64,000 nucleotides of DNA from Planctomycetota bacterium (GTDB lineage Bacteria; Planctomycetota; UBA1135; GCA-002686595): assembly GCA_016220085.1 (NCBI GenBank), contig JACRIN010000034.1, positions 41,018-105,017 on the forward strand. Direction: 5' to 3'. Positions within the stretch are counted from its first letter, which is position 1, and each line of letters starts with the position of its first letter. The position numbers and the translations under genes are program-made. The notes beneath the pieces were generated by a model, which saw nothing but the letters and a program-made list of their open reading frames with translations, did no database searches and had not been told where the DNA came from. Shown here piece after piece: positions 17,882-26,830 of this stretch.

Positions 17882-19549
17882 ATGACCGACTCGATCCCCC
17901 AATCCGATTCGAGCGCGCTCGACAGCGCGGGCCTGCGCGCGCAAGACCGCGCCGGGCTCGCGCGCGAGACCGCGCGTCGGCGCACTTTCGCGATCATCTC
18001 GCACCCGGACGCGGGCAAGACGACGCTGACGGAGAAGCTCCTGCTCTACTCGGGCCTGATCCGCACCGCGGGGATGGTCAAGGGTCGCAAGGGCAAGATG
18101 GCGACGTCCGACTGGATGGGGATGGAGCAGGAGCGCGGCATCTCGATCACGTCGTCGGCGATGCAGTTCCCGTACAAGGGCACGGTGATCAACGTGCTCG
18201 ACACGCCGGGTCACCAGGACTTCAGCGAGGACACGTACCGCACGCTGACCGCTGCCGATTCCGCGATCATGGTGCTCGACGCGGCGAAAGGCGTCGAGAC
18301 GCAGACGCGCAAGCTCTTCGAGGTCTGCCGCATCCGCAAGATCCCGGTGTTGACGTTCGTCAACAAGCTCGACTTGCCGGGCCGCGATCCGCTCGACTTG
18401 ATGCACGAGGTCGAGGAGGTGCTCGGCATCCATTCGAGCCCGTTGAACTGGCCGATCGGCCAGGGCCGCGACTTCGCCGGCGTGATCGAGCGCCGCTTCG
18501 ACGGCGGGGGACTCGGCGACGTGTTGCTCTTCACCAAGACCTCCGCGGCGGGCGCGCAGAGGGCCGACGTCGAGCGCCTCTCCCTCGGCGATCCGCGGCT
18601 CGCCGAAAGCGTGCCGCCGCACGTGCTAGAGCGCGCGCGACACGAGCTCGAGCTGCTCGACGTCGCCGGCAATCCGTTCACGCGCGCGGCGTTCCTGAAA
18701 GGCGAGGTCACGCCGGTGTTCTTCGGCTCCGCGCTGACCAACTTCGGCGTCGAGCCGTTCTTCGACGCGTTCGCGGAGCTCGCGCCGAGCCCGAGCGCCC
18801 GGCCGATCGACCTGCCGGACGGCAGCGAGCGCACGCTCGACCCGATCGCCGAGCCGTTCAGCGGCTACGTGTTCAAGATCCAAGCGAACATGGACAAGCG
18901 CCACCGCGATTGCCTCGCGTTCGTGCGCGTGTGCTCGGGCCGTTTCGAACGCGACCAGCTCGTCCATCACCACCGTCTCGATCGCGACATCCGTCTGTCG
19001 CGGCCGCATTCGATGGTCGCGCAGGAGCGCAACACCGTCGACACCGCGGTCCCCGGCGACATCGTCGGCCTGATCAATCGCGGCACGTTCCGCATCGGCG
19101 ACACGATCTCGCTGCGCGGCGGTTTCGAGCACAAGCCGCTGCCGCACTTCCAGCCCGAGGTGTTCGCGCGCATCGCGCCGAAGGACCTCGGCAAGCGCAA
19201 AGCGTTCGACAAGGGGCTCGAGCAGCTGATCGCCGAGGGCGCGGTGCAGCGCCTGCACACCGAGGACCGCTCGAACAGCGATCCGTTGCTCGCGGCGGTC
19301 GGCAAGCTGCAGTTCGAGGTGCTCGAGTATCGCCTGCGCGACGAGTACGGCGTCGACACGCGCCTGACGCCGTTGCCCTACGAGTGCAGCGCGTGGCTCG
19401 AAGGCGAGCCGACGACGTTCGTCGAGCCGACGACGTCGCTCTTGACCCGCGATTCGCGCGGCCGCGTCGTGGTGCTCTTCATGACCGAGTGGGAGAAGCA
19501 GTCCGCCGCGCGCCGCAATCCCAACCACAAGCTGGTCGACATCGCGTGA
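17882..19549 (+). CDS. prfC: Peptide chain release factor 3
   Basis: 555 residues, a translational GTPase that recycles RF1/RF2 from the ribosome. G1 is SHPDAGKTT, followed by the RF3-type switch region with MATSDWMGMEQERGISIT. G3 is DTPGHQDF and G4 is FVNKLD. The RF3-specific C-terminal features include VGKLQFEVLEYRL and a final WEKQ segment. Length is close to the family norm (~530) plus a ~30-residue N-terminal extension rich in Ser/Asp/Ala. Its last bases overlap the GIY-YIG gene start (GTGA). Confidence 0.95.
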   Translation: MTDSIPQSDSSALDSAGLRAQDRAGLARETARRRTFAIISHPDAGKTTLTEKLLLYSGLIRTAGMVKGRKGKMATSDWMGMEQERGISITSSAMQFPYKGTVINVLDTPGHQDFSEDTYRTLTAADSAIMVLDAAKGVETQTRKLFEVCRIRKIPVLTFVNKLDLPGRDPLDLMHEVEEVLGIHSSPLNWPIGQGRDFAGVIERRFDGGGLGDVLLFTKTSAAGAQRADVERLSLGDPRLAESVPPHVLERARHELELLDVAGNPFTRAAFLKGEVTPVFFGSALTNFGVEPFFDAFAELAPSPSARPIDLPDGSERTLDPIAEPFSGYVFKIQANMDKRHRDCLAFVRVCSGRFERDQLVHHHRLDRDIRLSRPHSMVAQERNTVDTAVPGDIVGLINRGTFRIGDTISLRGGFEHKPLPHFQPEVFARIAPKDLGKRKAFDKGLEQLIAEGAVQRLHTEDRSNSDPLLAAVGKLQFEVLEYRLRDEYGVDTRLTPLPYECSAWLEGEPTTFVEPTTSLLTRDSRGRVVVLFMTEWEKQSAARRNPNHKLVDIA

Positions 19550-19848
19550 GCGCGCCGGTGCGTGCCTCGAAGCGCGGAGCCGCCGCGCGGCGAGCGTGGA
19601 TCGTGTACGTGCTGGTCTCGAAGGTCTCCGGAAGGACGTACGTCGGCATCGCGCTCGACGCGAAGACGCGCCTCGCCCAGCACAACGGCAAACAGCCGGG
19701 CGGCGCGAAGTCGACGCGCGCGCATCGCCCGTGGGGAATCGCGAAGCGCTACGGCCCGTTCGACACGCGCGGCGAAGCGCAACACGTCGAGCACGCCGTC
19801 AAACGCCTGCGCGGCCGCGCGCGGCTGCGCTTCGCGCCCGATGCATGA
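19546..19848 (+). CDS. Small GIY-YIG domain protein
   Basis: 100 residues starting at the GTG overlapping the prfC stop; a GTG at 19558 is an alternative. The domain shows WIVYVLVS, then GRTYVGIALDAKTRLAQHN, matching the Y-V-L / Y-V-G pair and the arginine helix of UvrC/YhbQ-like GIY-YIG proteins. A final VKRLRGR supports this family. Such small proteins are often DNA-binding or nuclease-like, though many single-domain ones have unproven activity. The overlap implies translational coupling with prfC. Confidence 0.75.
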   Translation: MSAPVRASKRGAAARRAWIVYVLVSKVSGRTYVGIALDAKTRLAQHNGKQPGGAKSTRAHRPWGIAKRYGPFDTRGEAQHVEHAVKRLRGRARLRFAPDA

Positions 19849-19886
19849 CGCGTGGCGCATGACGCGTGCCGGGTGACGCGCTTCTC

Positions 19887-21008
19887 TCAACGCCACTCGG
19901 CGACGAACAGGTTGGTCTCGCCTTGCTCGGTGCCGCCGCGGTTGGAGGCGAACACCAGCCACTTCCCGTTCGGCGAGAAGATCGGGAACGAGTCGAAGCC
20001 CTTGTAGGTCGTGATGGGCTCGAGGTTCTTGCCGTCGACGTCGACGGCGAAGATGTCGAACTCGAACTTGCGCTCGCTCTCGTCGTGGTGGTTCGACGAG
20101 AACAGGATGCGGCTGTCGTCGGGGAAGAAGAACGGAGCCCACGACGCGCCACCGAGGTCGGTCACCTGACGGCGATTCGAGCCGTCGACGTCGCACACGT
20201 ACAGGTCGAGCATGTGCGGGCGGATCTTGTGCTTCTTCAACAGGTCGACGTACTGCTCGCGCGTGCCGATCAGCTCGCCGTTCGGCCCCGGCTCGATGAA
20301 GTGCGTCGCGCGGAACACGAGCTTCTTCCCGTCGTGGCTGAAGAACGCGCCGCCGTCGTAGCCGAGCTCGTTGGTCACTTGCTTCAGGTCGCTGCCGTCG
20401 AGCTTGCACGTCCAGAGCTCGATATCGCCCGAGCGATCCGACGTGAAGACGATGCGATCGCCGAGCGGCGAGACCGTCGCTTCCGCGTCGTAGCCGAAGG
20501 TGTCGGTCAACCGACGCTCGTCGCCGCTCGCGAGCTCGCGCACGAAGATGTCGTACTCGGGGTGCAGCGACCACACGTAGCCGTCGGACTTGTCCGGCGG
20601 CGGCGGGCACGTTTCGTGGAACGCTTGCGTCGACGCGAAGAGCACCTCGCGGTCGCCGGGCATGAAGTACGCGCACGTCGTCACGCCCTTGCCGTTCGAC
20701 ACCGGCTGGAGCGGCGCGATCCCGCTCTCGTCCGCGCCTTTCGCGTCGGTGACGAAGATGCGGTCGCACTTCTGGTCGCCGTGGCGCCGCTGCAGCGAGA
20801 GGCGATCGCCGCTGAAGCTCCAGTAGCCCTCGGCGTTCTCGCCGCCCTTGGTGATCTGCCAGAGGTGCGCGAAGTGCCGCTCCTCGGGCTGGATCAGGTC
20901 GTCGACCTGTCGCAGGCCGGCGATCGGCGGCGAGCTGTCGCGGGTCGGGGTTCCGGCGCACGCGCCGAGCAGGGCGAGGAAGGGGAGGACGAGGTGCGTC
21001 TGGTTCAT
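19887..21008 (-). CDS. TolB-like beta-propeller lipoprotein
   Basis: 373 residues. A signal peptide ends in the lipobox LLGAC. The mature part contains repeated PD40/TolB strands such as [43 protein letters not shown] and [16 protein letters not shown]. It should fold as a six-bladed propeller in the envelope. TolB-like propellers bind proteins or peptides; no catalytic residues are visible. It is the third gene of the rnpA-yidD operon, with an ATGA overlap to yidD, an unusual partner for that pair. Confidence 0.75.
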   Translation of the reverse strand: MNQTHLVLPFLALLGACAGTPTRDSSPPIAGLRQVDDLIQPEERHFAHLWQITKGGENAEGYWSFSGDRLSLQRRHGDQKCDRIFVTDAKGADESGIAPLQPVSNGKGVTTCAYFMPGDREVLFASTQAFHETCPPPPDKSDGYVWSLHPEYDIFVRELASGDERRLTDTFGYDAEATVSPLGDRIVFTSDRSGDIELWTCKLDGSDLKQVTNELGYDGGAFFSHDGKKLVFRATHFIEPGPNGELIGTREQYVDLLKKHKIRPHMLDLYVCDVDGSNRRQVTDLGGASWAPFFFPDDSRILFSSNHHDESERKFEFDIFAVDVDGKNLEPITTYKGFDSFPIFSPNGKWLVFASNRGGTEQGETNLFVAEWR

Positions 21009-21361
21009 CGTGTTTTCTCAGGCGTTCGCGAGCTCGCCATCCCGCGATCTGTCGCCTCCGGTTTCAAGGGGCCGGCGTGCCAGAAATGTCGGGGCAGGCG
21101 CTCGGGGACCGGATCGAAGCCCTCGCGGGCGAACGGTTGGCAGCGCGCGAGCCGCCACGCCGCGAGCAAGCCTCCGTGCAGCGCGCCATGGCGGTGCAAC
21201 GCGTCGATCGCGTACTGGCTGCACGTCGGCGCGAAGCGACACGTCGCGGGCTTGAGCGGCGACAGCACGCGCCGGTACGCGCGCACCGGCCAGGCGAGCA
21301 TCTGCCCGAGCCATGCGAGCATGCGCCCGAGCCACGCGAGCATGCGCTCGGGCACGTTCAT
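21005..21361 (-). CDS. yidD: Membrane protein insertion efficiency factor YidD
   Basis: 118 residues. The core shows [29 protein letters not shown] with the two conserved cysteines, and ends with DPVP. This small membrane-associated protein helps YidC-dependent insertion. The N-terminus is expanded by a heptad repeat [20 protein letters not shown], encoded by 21-base DNA repeats, so the real start could be the first, second or third Met. It overlaps rnpA and the following lipoprotein gene by ATGA, as expected for a coupled operon. Confidence 0.92.
   Translation of the reverse strand: MNVPERMLAWLGRMLAWLGQMLAWPVRAYRRVLSPLKPATCRFAPTCSQYAIDALHRHGALHGGLLAAWRLARCQPFAREGFDPVPERLPRHFWHAGPLKPEATDRGMASSRTPEKTR
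21295..21352 (-). repeat. 21-base tandem repeat at the yidD 5' end
   Basis: Units at 21295-21315, 21316-21336 and a partial unit from 21337 share CGAGCATGCGCCCGAG-type sequence on the plus strand. The repeats encode successive MLAWLG(R/Q) heptads, extending the amphipathic helix. Confidence 0.8.
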
Positions 21362-21759
21362 GCTCCGCCGGCCTCGCGCGCCGCTTGCCGTTCGACGGCG
21401 CGGCGCGCCGCTTTGCGCGCGAGCAGCGCGAGCTCCGCGCGCGTGGCGACGAGCTCGGGCTCGAGCTTCGGCGCGGCGGGGATGAGCACGAAGTCGAAGC
21501 CCGGCGGCAAGTCCGCGCGTTCGAGGCGGAACGCCTCGCGGAAGATGCGACGGATGCGATTGCGGCGCACGGCGCTCTTCCAGATCACGCGGCCGACCGA
21601 GAGACCGAGGCGCGCGTGCCCGAGCCCGTTCGGGCGCGCGACGACGGTCAAGATCGAGCCCTTGGCCCGCGACCCCTCGCGGTACGCGCGCTGGAAGTCC
21701 GAGAGCCCGCGCATTCGCGCCTCCTTGGGGTGACGCGCTCCGGACGGTTTGGTGCTCAT
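21358..21759 (-). CDS. rnpA: Ribonuclease P protein component
   Basis: 133 residues. The RNA-binding RNR helix is clear in [27 protein letters not shown] sequence (written here only in part: [15 protein letters not shown]), and the N-terminal [10 protein letters not shown] segment matches the 5'-leader-binding cleft. The protein assists the RNase P RNA in tRNA 5' maturation. The start ATG at 21759 gives a ~15-residue extension before MRGLSDFQ, which could be an alternative start. yidD follows with an ATGA overlap. rpmH, which usually precedes rnpA, is not upstream; a divergent gene starts only 44 bases away. Confidence 0.92.
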   Translation of the reverse strand: MSTKPSGARHPKEARMRGLSDFQRAYREGSRAKGSILTVVARPNGLGHARLGLSVGRVIWKSAVRRNRIRRIFREAFRLERADLPPGFDFVLIPAAPKLEPELVATRAELALLARKAARRAVERQAAREAGGA

Positions 21760-21777
21760 CGGGCTCGCGCCTATCCT
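21749..21777 (+). promoter_or_regulatory. Predicted promoter of the degenerate ALDH gene, overlapping the rnpA start
   Basis: TTGGTG (21749-21754), 17 bases, TATCCT (21772-21777). The -10 region read on the other strand gives TAGGAT (21778-21773), 13 bases before the rnpA ATG, so the same bases may serve both directions. Confidence 0.55.
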
Positions 21778-21803
21778 AGTGCGCCGCCCCCGCGGACACG
21801 TCG

Positions 21804-23024
21804 ATGTCGATCCCCGAACCCGCGCACTGGATCGACGGAGCCTGGCGCGCGGGCGCGAGCGAGATCGTCTTCGAGGCCGTGACGTTCGTCGCGCCTCGGC
21901 CGGTTTGGCCGCGCGGCGACGCGCGCGACGCGGACGCGGCGACCGACGCGGCGACGCGCGCGTCGGAGCGGTGGCTCGGGCTCGCGCGCCGCGAGCGCGT
22001 GCGTTGCCTGCGAGCGTGGCTCGCCGCGCTGGAGGCCGACGCGACGCTGCCCGGCGCCTTCGAAGCGTCCTTGGGGCTCGACGCCGACGAAGCGCAGGTC
22101 TGGAGCGAGCGCGAGCTCTTCCACGCTCGCCAGGCGCTCGAGATCGTCGCCGACGACGTCGCCGAGCGGCCTGGCGTCGGCGTCTTCGGCGCGCACTGGA
22201 GCGACGGCGTCGGGCGGCTCGCGGCGCGCGCGCTGTCCGCGCTCGCGGGCGGCGCGGCGCTCGCCGTGGTCGCCGACCCACGGTTCGGCGGCGGGCCCGC
22301 GGCGCTTGCGCGGGCCGCAGGGGCCTCCGGGCTGCCGGCGGGGGTGTTCAACGTGCTCTTCGACGACGGCCGCGCGGTGCTCGATCGGCTGCTCGGCGAC
22401 CCGCGGGTCGCCTTCGCGCGCCTGGCGGGCCGCGAGCCGCGGCTGGCGGAGCTCGCGCGCGCCGCGCGGCCGGGGCTCTCGCTCGCGCTCCGACCGGCGG
22501 TTTCGGCCTCCAGGGCCCTGCCGGACGACCTGGACCCGGCCCAGGCGGCGGCGGAGGTGTTCGAGACTTCGTTCTCCCGATCCGTTACACTCTCCGGCCA
22601 GCTGCCCGGCCGTTTGGGCCGGGTCCTGTGCCCCCGCAGGCACTTCTCGCGGTTCAGCGAGGAGCTCTTGGCGGCCCTCGAACGGCATCCGGACGCGACC
22701 CGTCCGGCCCCGCTGATCGAATCGGACGCCTTGGACGCCCTGCAGGAGGCCTGGTTCCTCGGTCTGGACGAGGGGGCGACGCCGCTCCACGGCGGCCCGC
22801 CCTGGTTCCCGGCCGCGGAGGGCCTGACAAGTCTTGGGGGGGGCGGCCCCGGCAAAGACCGCGGGGGCGTGCGACGTGCGCTCGGGGTGCGACCGGTGAT
22901 CTTCACCAATGTCGACCCGAACACGCGCTTCGGACGCTTCCGGCGGAACGTGCCGGTGCTGGGGCTCATGCGCGTTCGAGACGCGCGGGTGGGGCAAGCG
23001 CTCGCCCGCTCGCTGGACGCCTGA
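21804..23024 (+). CDS. Degenerate aldehyde-dehydrogenase-like protein (probable pseudoenzyme)
   Basis: 406 residues, shorter than the ~480-500 of active ALDHs. The N-terminus IDGAWRAG and the middle (GGAALAVVADPRFGGGPAAL, SGLPAGVFNVL) follow the ALDH fold, and VIFTNVDPNTRFGRF matches the strand before the EEIFGP motif. The key residues are lost: the site usually G-Q-x-C reads GQLPG, the LELGG glutamate position reads LSLAL, and the FTGS NAD motif is absent. The protein also stops ~100 residues early. The frame is intact and has its own promoter, so it may be kept for a non-catalytic role. It sits directly upstream of lysine 6-aminotransferase, whose aldehyde product an ALDH would oxidise. Confidence 0.6.
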   Translation: MSIPEPAHWIDGAWRAGASEIVFEAVTFVAPRPVWPRGDARDADAATDAATRASERWLGLARRERVRCLRAWLAALEADATLPGAFEASLGLDADEAQVWSERELFHARQALEIVADDVAERPGVGVFGAHWSDGVGRLAARALSALAGGAALAVVADPRFGGGPAALARAAGASGLPAGVFNVLFDDGRAVLDRLLGDPRVAFARLAGREPRLAELARAARPGLSLALRPAVSASRALPDDLDPAQAAAEVFETSFSRSVTLSGQLPGRLGRVLCPRRHFSRFSEELLAALERHPDATRPAPLIESDALDALQEAWFLGLDEGATPLHGGPPWFPAAEGLTSLGGGGPGKDRGGVRRALGVRPVIFTNVDPNTRFGRFRRNVPVLGLMRVRDARVGQALARSLDA

Positions 23025-23136
23025 GGCCCGGTTCTTCGGTGCGAGGCCGAAGGAGCCGATGGGGGGGAATGACCCGACCGGGCGACCGGGCGGAGTCCGG
23101 CCTCGAGCTCGACGTCTCTAGCTCACAAGTACCGCC

Positions 23137-24462
23137 ATGCAGATCCACCCTCAGAACGTGCTCGAGGTCCTGAAGCGTCACCAACTGGTCGACGGCTTCC
23201 CGCTGGTGCTCGATCTCGAGCGCTCCCACGGTTCGTGGCTCGTCGACGGCAAGACCGGCGACGAGTACCTCGACTGCTTCACGTGCTTCGCGACATGGCC
23301 GGTCGGCTACAACCATCCGCGCCTCTTCGAGAAGGACTTCCAGGCGGAGCTCGCGCGCGCCGCGACGCACAACCCGTCGAACTCCGACTTCTACACGGTC
23401 GAGATGACGCGCTTCGTCGAGTCGTTCGCGACCCGCGTGACGCCCGAGGGTTACCCGCACCACTTCTGGGTGTCCGGCGGCACGCTCGCGGTCGAGAACG
23501 CGCTCAAGGTCGCGTTCGATTGGAAGGCGCAGAAGCTCGGCCGTCGCGAGCTCACGGAGAACTGCGACGACCTGGTGATCCTGCACTTCCAGGAAGCGTT
23601 CCACGGACGCTCGGGGTACGCGCTCTCGCTGACGAACACCGATCCCGCGAAGATCGGCTTCTTCCCGAAGTTCCGTTGGCCGCGCGTGCACAACCCGAAG
23701 CTCGAGTTCGACCTGCACGGCCGCGTCTCGAACGACATCGAGGCGTCCGAGCGCCGCGCGTGCGAGATGATCGAGCTCGCGCTCCGCGACACGCGCACGC
23801 GCGTCGCCGGCATCCTGATCGAGCCGATGCAAGGCGAGGGCGGCGACAACCACTTCCGGCCCGAGTTCCTGAAGAAGCTGCGGCAGTACGCGGACGAGTA
23901 CGAAGCGCTGCTCTTGTTCGACGAAGTGCAGACCGGCTTCTTCGGGTCCGGTCGCCCGTGGATGTGGCAGGCGAAGGGCGTGCGTCCCGACGTCGTCGCG
24001 TTCGGCAAGAAGGCGCAGATCTGCGGCGTCTACGCGAACTCGCGCGTCGACGAGGTCGCCGACAACGTCTTCCATCGACCGAGCCGCATCAACTCGACGT
24101 GGGGCGGCAGCCTCGCGGACATGGTTCGCGCTCGCAAGCTGATCGACATCATCCTCGACGAGAAGCTCCACGAGCAGGTCGCCGCGCGCGGCGAGCGCCT
24201 GATCCGCGGGTTGCGCGAGCTCGGTCTCGAGCGCGGCGGCTTCAGCAACGTGCGCGGGATGGGTTCGCTCGTCGCGTTCACGCTCGAGAGCCCGGCGGCG
24301 CGCGACGCGATGTTCGCGAGCATGCGCGATCAGCGTCTCCTCGCGCTGAAGGCCGGTCCGCAGTCGATCCGTTTCCGTCTGCCGTTCGTGATCACCGACG
24401 CCGAGGTTGACTCGATCGTCGCGCGCGTCGCCGACGCGCTACCCGCGCGCACGCGCGGCTGA
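23137..24462 (+). CDS. lat: L-lysine 6-transaminase (lysine epsilon-aminotransferase)
   Basis: 441 residues, a class-III PLP aminotransferase. The N-terminal VLKRHQLVDGFPLVLDLERSHG and YLDCFTCFAT are specific to the Lat family. Other marks are SGGTLAVENALK, FHGRSGYALSLTNT, the PLP-phosphate DEVQTGF and the Schiff-base lysine in FGKKAQICG (Lys291 or Lys292). The reaction moves the epsilon-amino group of lysine to 2-oxoglutarate, giving 2-aminoadipate semialdehyde. The expected next enzyme is the ALDH7-type dehydrogenase at 40.6 kb. A strong hairpin terminator follows. No clear promoter is seen in the 112-base upstream gap. Confidence 0.9.
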   Translation: MQIHPQNVLEVLKRHQLVDGFPLVLDLERSHGSWLVDGKTGDEYLDCFTCFATWPVGYNHPRLFEKDFQAELARAATHNPSNSDFYTVEMTRFVESFATRVTPEGYPHHFWVSGGTLAVENALKVAFDWKAQKLGRRELTENCDDLVILHFQEAFHGRSGYALSLTNTDPAKIGFFPKFRWPRVHNPKLEFDLHGRVSNDIEASERRACEMIELALRDTRTRVAGILIEPMQGEGGDNHFRPEFLKKLRQYADEYEALLLFDEVQTGFFGSGRPWMWQAKGVRPDVVAFGKKAQICGVYANSRVDEVADNVFHRPSRINSTWGGSLADMVRARKLIDIILDEKLHEQVAARGERLIRGLRELGLERGGFSNVRGMGSLVAFTLESPAARDAMFASMRDQRLLALKAGPQSIRFRLPFVITDAEVDSIVARVADALPARTRG

Positions 24463-24484
24463 GCTCGAGCTCGACCGACGATCG

Positions 24485-24528
24485 TTCGGCGCGCGCTCCC
24501 TCGCGGGGGCGCGCGCCGAAGTTCTTTC
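24485..24528 (+). terminator. Rho-independent terminator after lat
   Basis: A 16-bp stem (24485-24500 with 24505-24520, one G-T pair) closes a TCGC loop and is followed by GTTCTTTC. Confidence 0.8.
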
Positions 24529-24621
24529 GGTCGCTCGCGCGGCGCCCCGCGAGGCGGCGTGCGAGCGCGTGACTCCGCCGGACGCTCGTGGTGAGATCGC
24601 GCGACGGAGGGGCTGCTCGCC

Positions 24622-24912
24622 ATGCTCGAACTGCGACCCGATTGCGAACACTGCGGCCGCGCGTTGCCGCCGAACTCGACCGACGCGCGTGTCTGTTCGT
24701 TCGAATGCACGTTCTGCGCCGAGTGCGTCGAGCGCGTGCTCGCCAACGTGTGCCCGAACTGCGGTGGGGGTTTCGAGCGCCGGCCGGTCCGACCCGCGAA
24801 GCTGCTCGCGAAGTACCCGCCGCGCGCCGACGCGGTGCGCAGCGCGGTCGACCTCGCCAAATTCGCGCCGCTCAAGGAAGCGCAGCGCTCGATCCCTCCT
24901 CACCAACGGTGA
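24622..24912 (+). CDS. DUF1272 zinc-ribbon-like small protein
   Basis: 96 residues. It begins LELRPDCEHCGRALPP and continues CSFECTFCAECVERVLANVCPNCGG, the conserved cysteine pairs of DUF1272. The cysteines are spaced to bind one or two zinc ions; the function of the family is unknown. A good ribosome-binding site, GGAGGGG, lies 9 bases before the ATG. It stands alone between the lat terminator and the convergent rhodanese gene. Confidence 0.85.
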   Translation: MLELRPDCEHCGRALPPNSTDARVCSFECTFCAECVERVLANVCPNCGGGFERRPVRPAKLLAKYPPRADAVRSAVDLAKFAPLKEAQRSIPPHQR

Positions 24913-24992
24913 CTCGTGCATCGGTCCGAGGTCTCGCAGTTCCGCCCGCGAGAGTCGAGCGAGATCGACGCCTCGCGCGCGGGCTGACGAGG

Positions 24993-25403
24993 TCAGCGCT
25001 CGAGCTCGAAGCCCTCATCGATCCAACCGGTCACTCCGCCAAGCATCTTCTTCACCGGCCGACCGAGGCGAGCGAGGCGCAGAGCCGCGCGGTCGGCACC
25101 GTTGCAGTGCGGGCCCGCGCAGTAGACGACGAACAGCGCGCCGAGCGGGAAGCGTTCGAGGTTGCGCTCGACGATGCGCGCGTGCGGCAGGTTGACTGCT
25201 CCCGGCACGTGGCCGCTGGCGAACGCTTCCGGGCTGCGCACGTCGAGCACCACGAATGCGTTCTCGGACTGTCGCAGACTCGCGTGCACGTCCCAACAGT
25301 CGGTTTCGAACGCGAACGACGCCTCGAAGTGCCGGGCGGCGACGTCGCACGGCGCGGCGGGGACGGCGGTCACGGGGCAGTGCGGGTCGGGGAGTTGCGG
25401 CAT
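24993..25403 (-). CDS. Rhodanese-like sulfurtransferase domain protein
   Basis: 136 residues. The rhodanese fold is shown by FVVLDVRSPEAFASGHVPGAVNLP, the active loop VVYCAGPHC (Cys95 the likely catalytic cysteine, Cys100 a second), and MLGGVTGWIDEGFEL at the end. Such proteins carry sulfane sulfur on the loop cysteine. The ATG at 25403 lies inside the 3' end of the transporter gene, a 34-base overlap, so it is translated from the same mRNA as lrp and the transporter. Confidence 0.8.
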   Translation of the reverse strand: MPQLPDPHCPVTAVPAAPCDVAARHFEASFAFETDCWDVHASLRQSENAFVVLDVRSPEAFASGHVPGAVNLPHARIVERNLERFPLGALFVVYCAGPHCNGADRAALRLARLGRPVKKMLGGVTGWIDEGFELER

Positions 25404-26293
25404 GGTCCTGGCTTCTGGGGTGGAGGTAGCGTCGGGGCTCGCGTGCCGCCGCGCACGACCAGCGTCACGCCGATCAAGATCACGACGCCGCCGACGAGCA
25501 TGCTGGGATGGACCGGCTCGGCGAGGAACAGCGCGCCCCACAGCAGCCCGAACAGCGGGATCAGGTAGGTGACCGTCATCGAGCGCGCCGCGCCGACCGC
25601 CGCGAGCAGACGGAAGTACAAGACGTACGCGAGCCCGGTGCACAGCACGCCGAGCACGACCGCGCAGGCCGCCGACGACGCGGACGGCCACGTCTTCGGG
25701 GCGGTCGCGAGCGCGAACGGCGCGAGCAGCACGCTCGCCGCGATCTGGCTGCCGGCCGCGATCGCGAGCGGCCGGACCGCAGCGAGCCGTCGACGCGTGA
25801 CGTGCGCGGCGATCGCGTACAGCACCGCGGCCGCGAGCCCGGCGGCGACCGCGGTGCGATCGCCGGCGAGCGTCAGCTTCTCGAACACGAGCAGCACGAC
25901 GCCGCCGAAACCGATCGCGAGGCCGAGCACGCGCGCGACCGCGAGCCGTTCGCCGAGCCACACGAAGCCGACGAGGGCGCCGAACAGCGGAACGGTCGCG
26001 TTGAGCACCGACGAGTAGCCGGCGGGCAACGACAGAGTCGCGAACGCGAACAGCGAGAACGGGATCGCCGAGTTCAGCGCGCCGACGAGCGCGAAGTCGA
26101 ACGCGTGCCCGCGCAGGCTCGCGAGTGCGCCTCGCGACGCGAGCACCGCGGACAGGAACAGCGCCGCGACGGCGACGCGCACCTCGATCAGCGCGAGCGG
26201 CCCGAACTCGGGCGCGGCGACGCGCATGAACAGGAACGACGAGCCCCAGATCGCGCCGAGGAGCACGAGCTCGATCCGATCGCGTACGCTCAC
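25370..26293 (-). CDS. EamA/DMT-family transporter
   Basis: 307 residues with ten predicted membrane helices in two EamA repeats, starting IWGSSFLFMRVAAPEFGPLAL and repeating near LYAIAAHVTRRRL. Members export amino acids or metabolites. A proline-rich tail (PTLPPPQKPGP) ends the protein. It starts at a GTG overlapping the lrp stop (GTGA). Pairing with an Lrp-type regulator suggests an amino-acid exporter controlled by its substrate, which is inference. Confidence 0.8.
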   Translation of the reverse strand: MSVRDRIELVLLGAIWGSSFLFMRVAAPEFGPLALIEVRVAVAALFLSAVLASRGALASLRGHAFDFALVGALNSAIPFSLFAFATLSLPAGYSSVLNATVPLFGALVGFVWLGERLAVARVLGLAIGFGGVVLLVFEKLTLAGDRTAVAAGLAAAVLYAIAAHVTRRRLAAVRPLAIAAGSQIAASVLLAPFALATAPKTWPSASSAACAVVLGVLCTGLAYVLYFRLLAAVGAARSMTVTYLIPLFGLLWGALFLAEPVHPSMLVGGVVILIGVTLVVRGGTRAPTLPPPQKPGPCRNSPTRTAP

Positions 26294-26775
26294 GGCGACG
26301 ATTCATCCGCGGCGGCGAGTTGCGCGAGCGGCATCCGCGTCGTTTCCTTCAGCGTGCCGAGCACGATCGTCGTGCGCGTGCCGCGGACCGACTTGATCGA
26401 CTTCAGGCGCTCGTTCAGGATCCGCGCGAGGTCGTCGGTGTCGCGGGCGCGCAGCTTGACCAAGTAGCAGTCCTCGCCGGCGACTTGATGGACCTCTTGG
26501 ACCTCCGGGATCGCCGCGAGCAGCTCGCCGGTCGCGCTCGGTCCGTCGCTCTCCTCCGCGCGCACGAACACGAACGCGGCGAGCCCGAGCCCGACTTTCC
26601 TCGGCGCGAGGCGCGCCTCGTAGCCGGTGATCACTCCGCGGCTTTCGAGCTTGCGGATGCGCTCGAGGATCGCCGAGGGCGCCATCGCGAGCTCGCGGGC
26701 GATCTCGGCGTTGCTGATGCGGCCGTCCTGCTGGAGCAGGGCGAGCACGCGCTGGTCGGTCGGGTCGAAGGTCAT
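26290..26775 (-). CDS. Lrp/AsnC-family transcriptional regulator
   Basis: 161 residues. The N-terminal helix-turn-helix is DQRVLALLQQDGRISNAEIA plus a recognition helix ending in RIRKLE and GVITGYEA. The C-terminal RAM/AsnC domain includes VQEVHQVAGEDCYLVKLRA and a final GTRTTIVLGTLK. It should bind an amino acid and oligomerise on DNA. It is the first gene of lrp-transporter-rhodanese, and probably regulates this operon; lat is 2 kb away and could also be a target. Confidence 0.88.
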   Translation of the reverse strand: MTFDPTDQRVLALLQQDGRISNAEIARELAMAPSAILERIRKLESRGVITGYEARLAPRKVGLGLAAFVFVRAEESDGPSATGELLAAIPEVQEVHQVAGEDCYLVKLRARDTDDLARILNERLKSIKSVRGTRTTIVLGTLKETTRMPLAQLAAADESSP

Positions 26776-26830
26776 TCGATCGATGTGCGTAGAATGCCGA
26801 TGAATCGTCTGCCGACGGCTCGATCGGGAG

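Noticed and set aside
22836..22843. Run of eight G's inside the degenerate ALDH gene, considered as a phase-variable tract or frameshift
   Set aside because: ALDH-like sequence continues in the same frame on both sides, so the frame is intact; one G-run is common at this GC.
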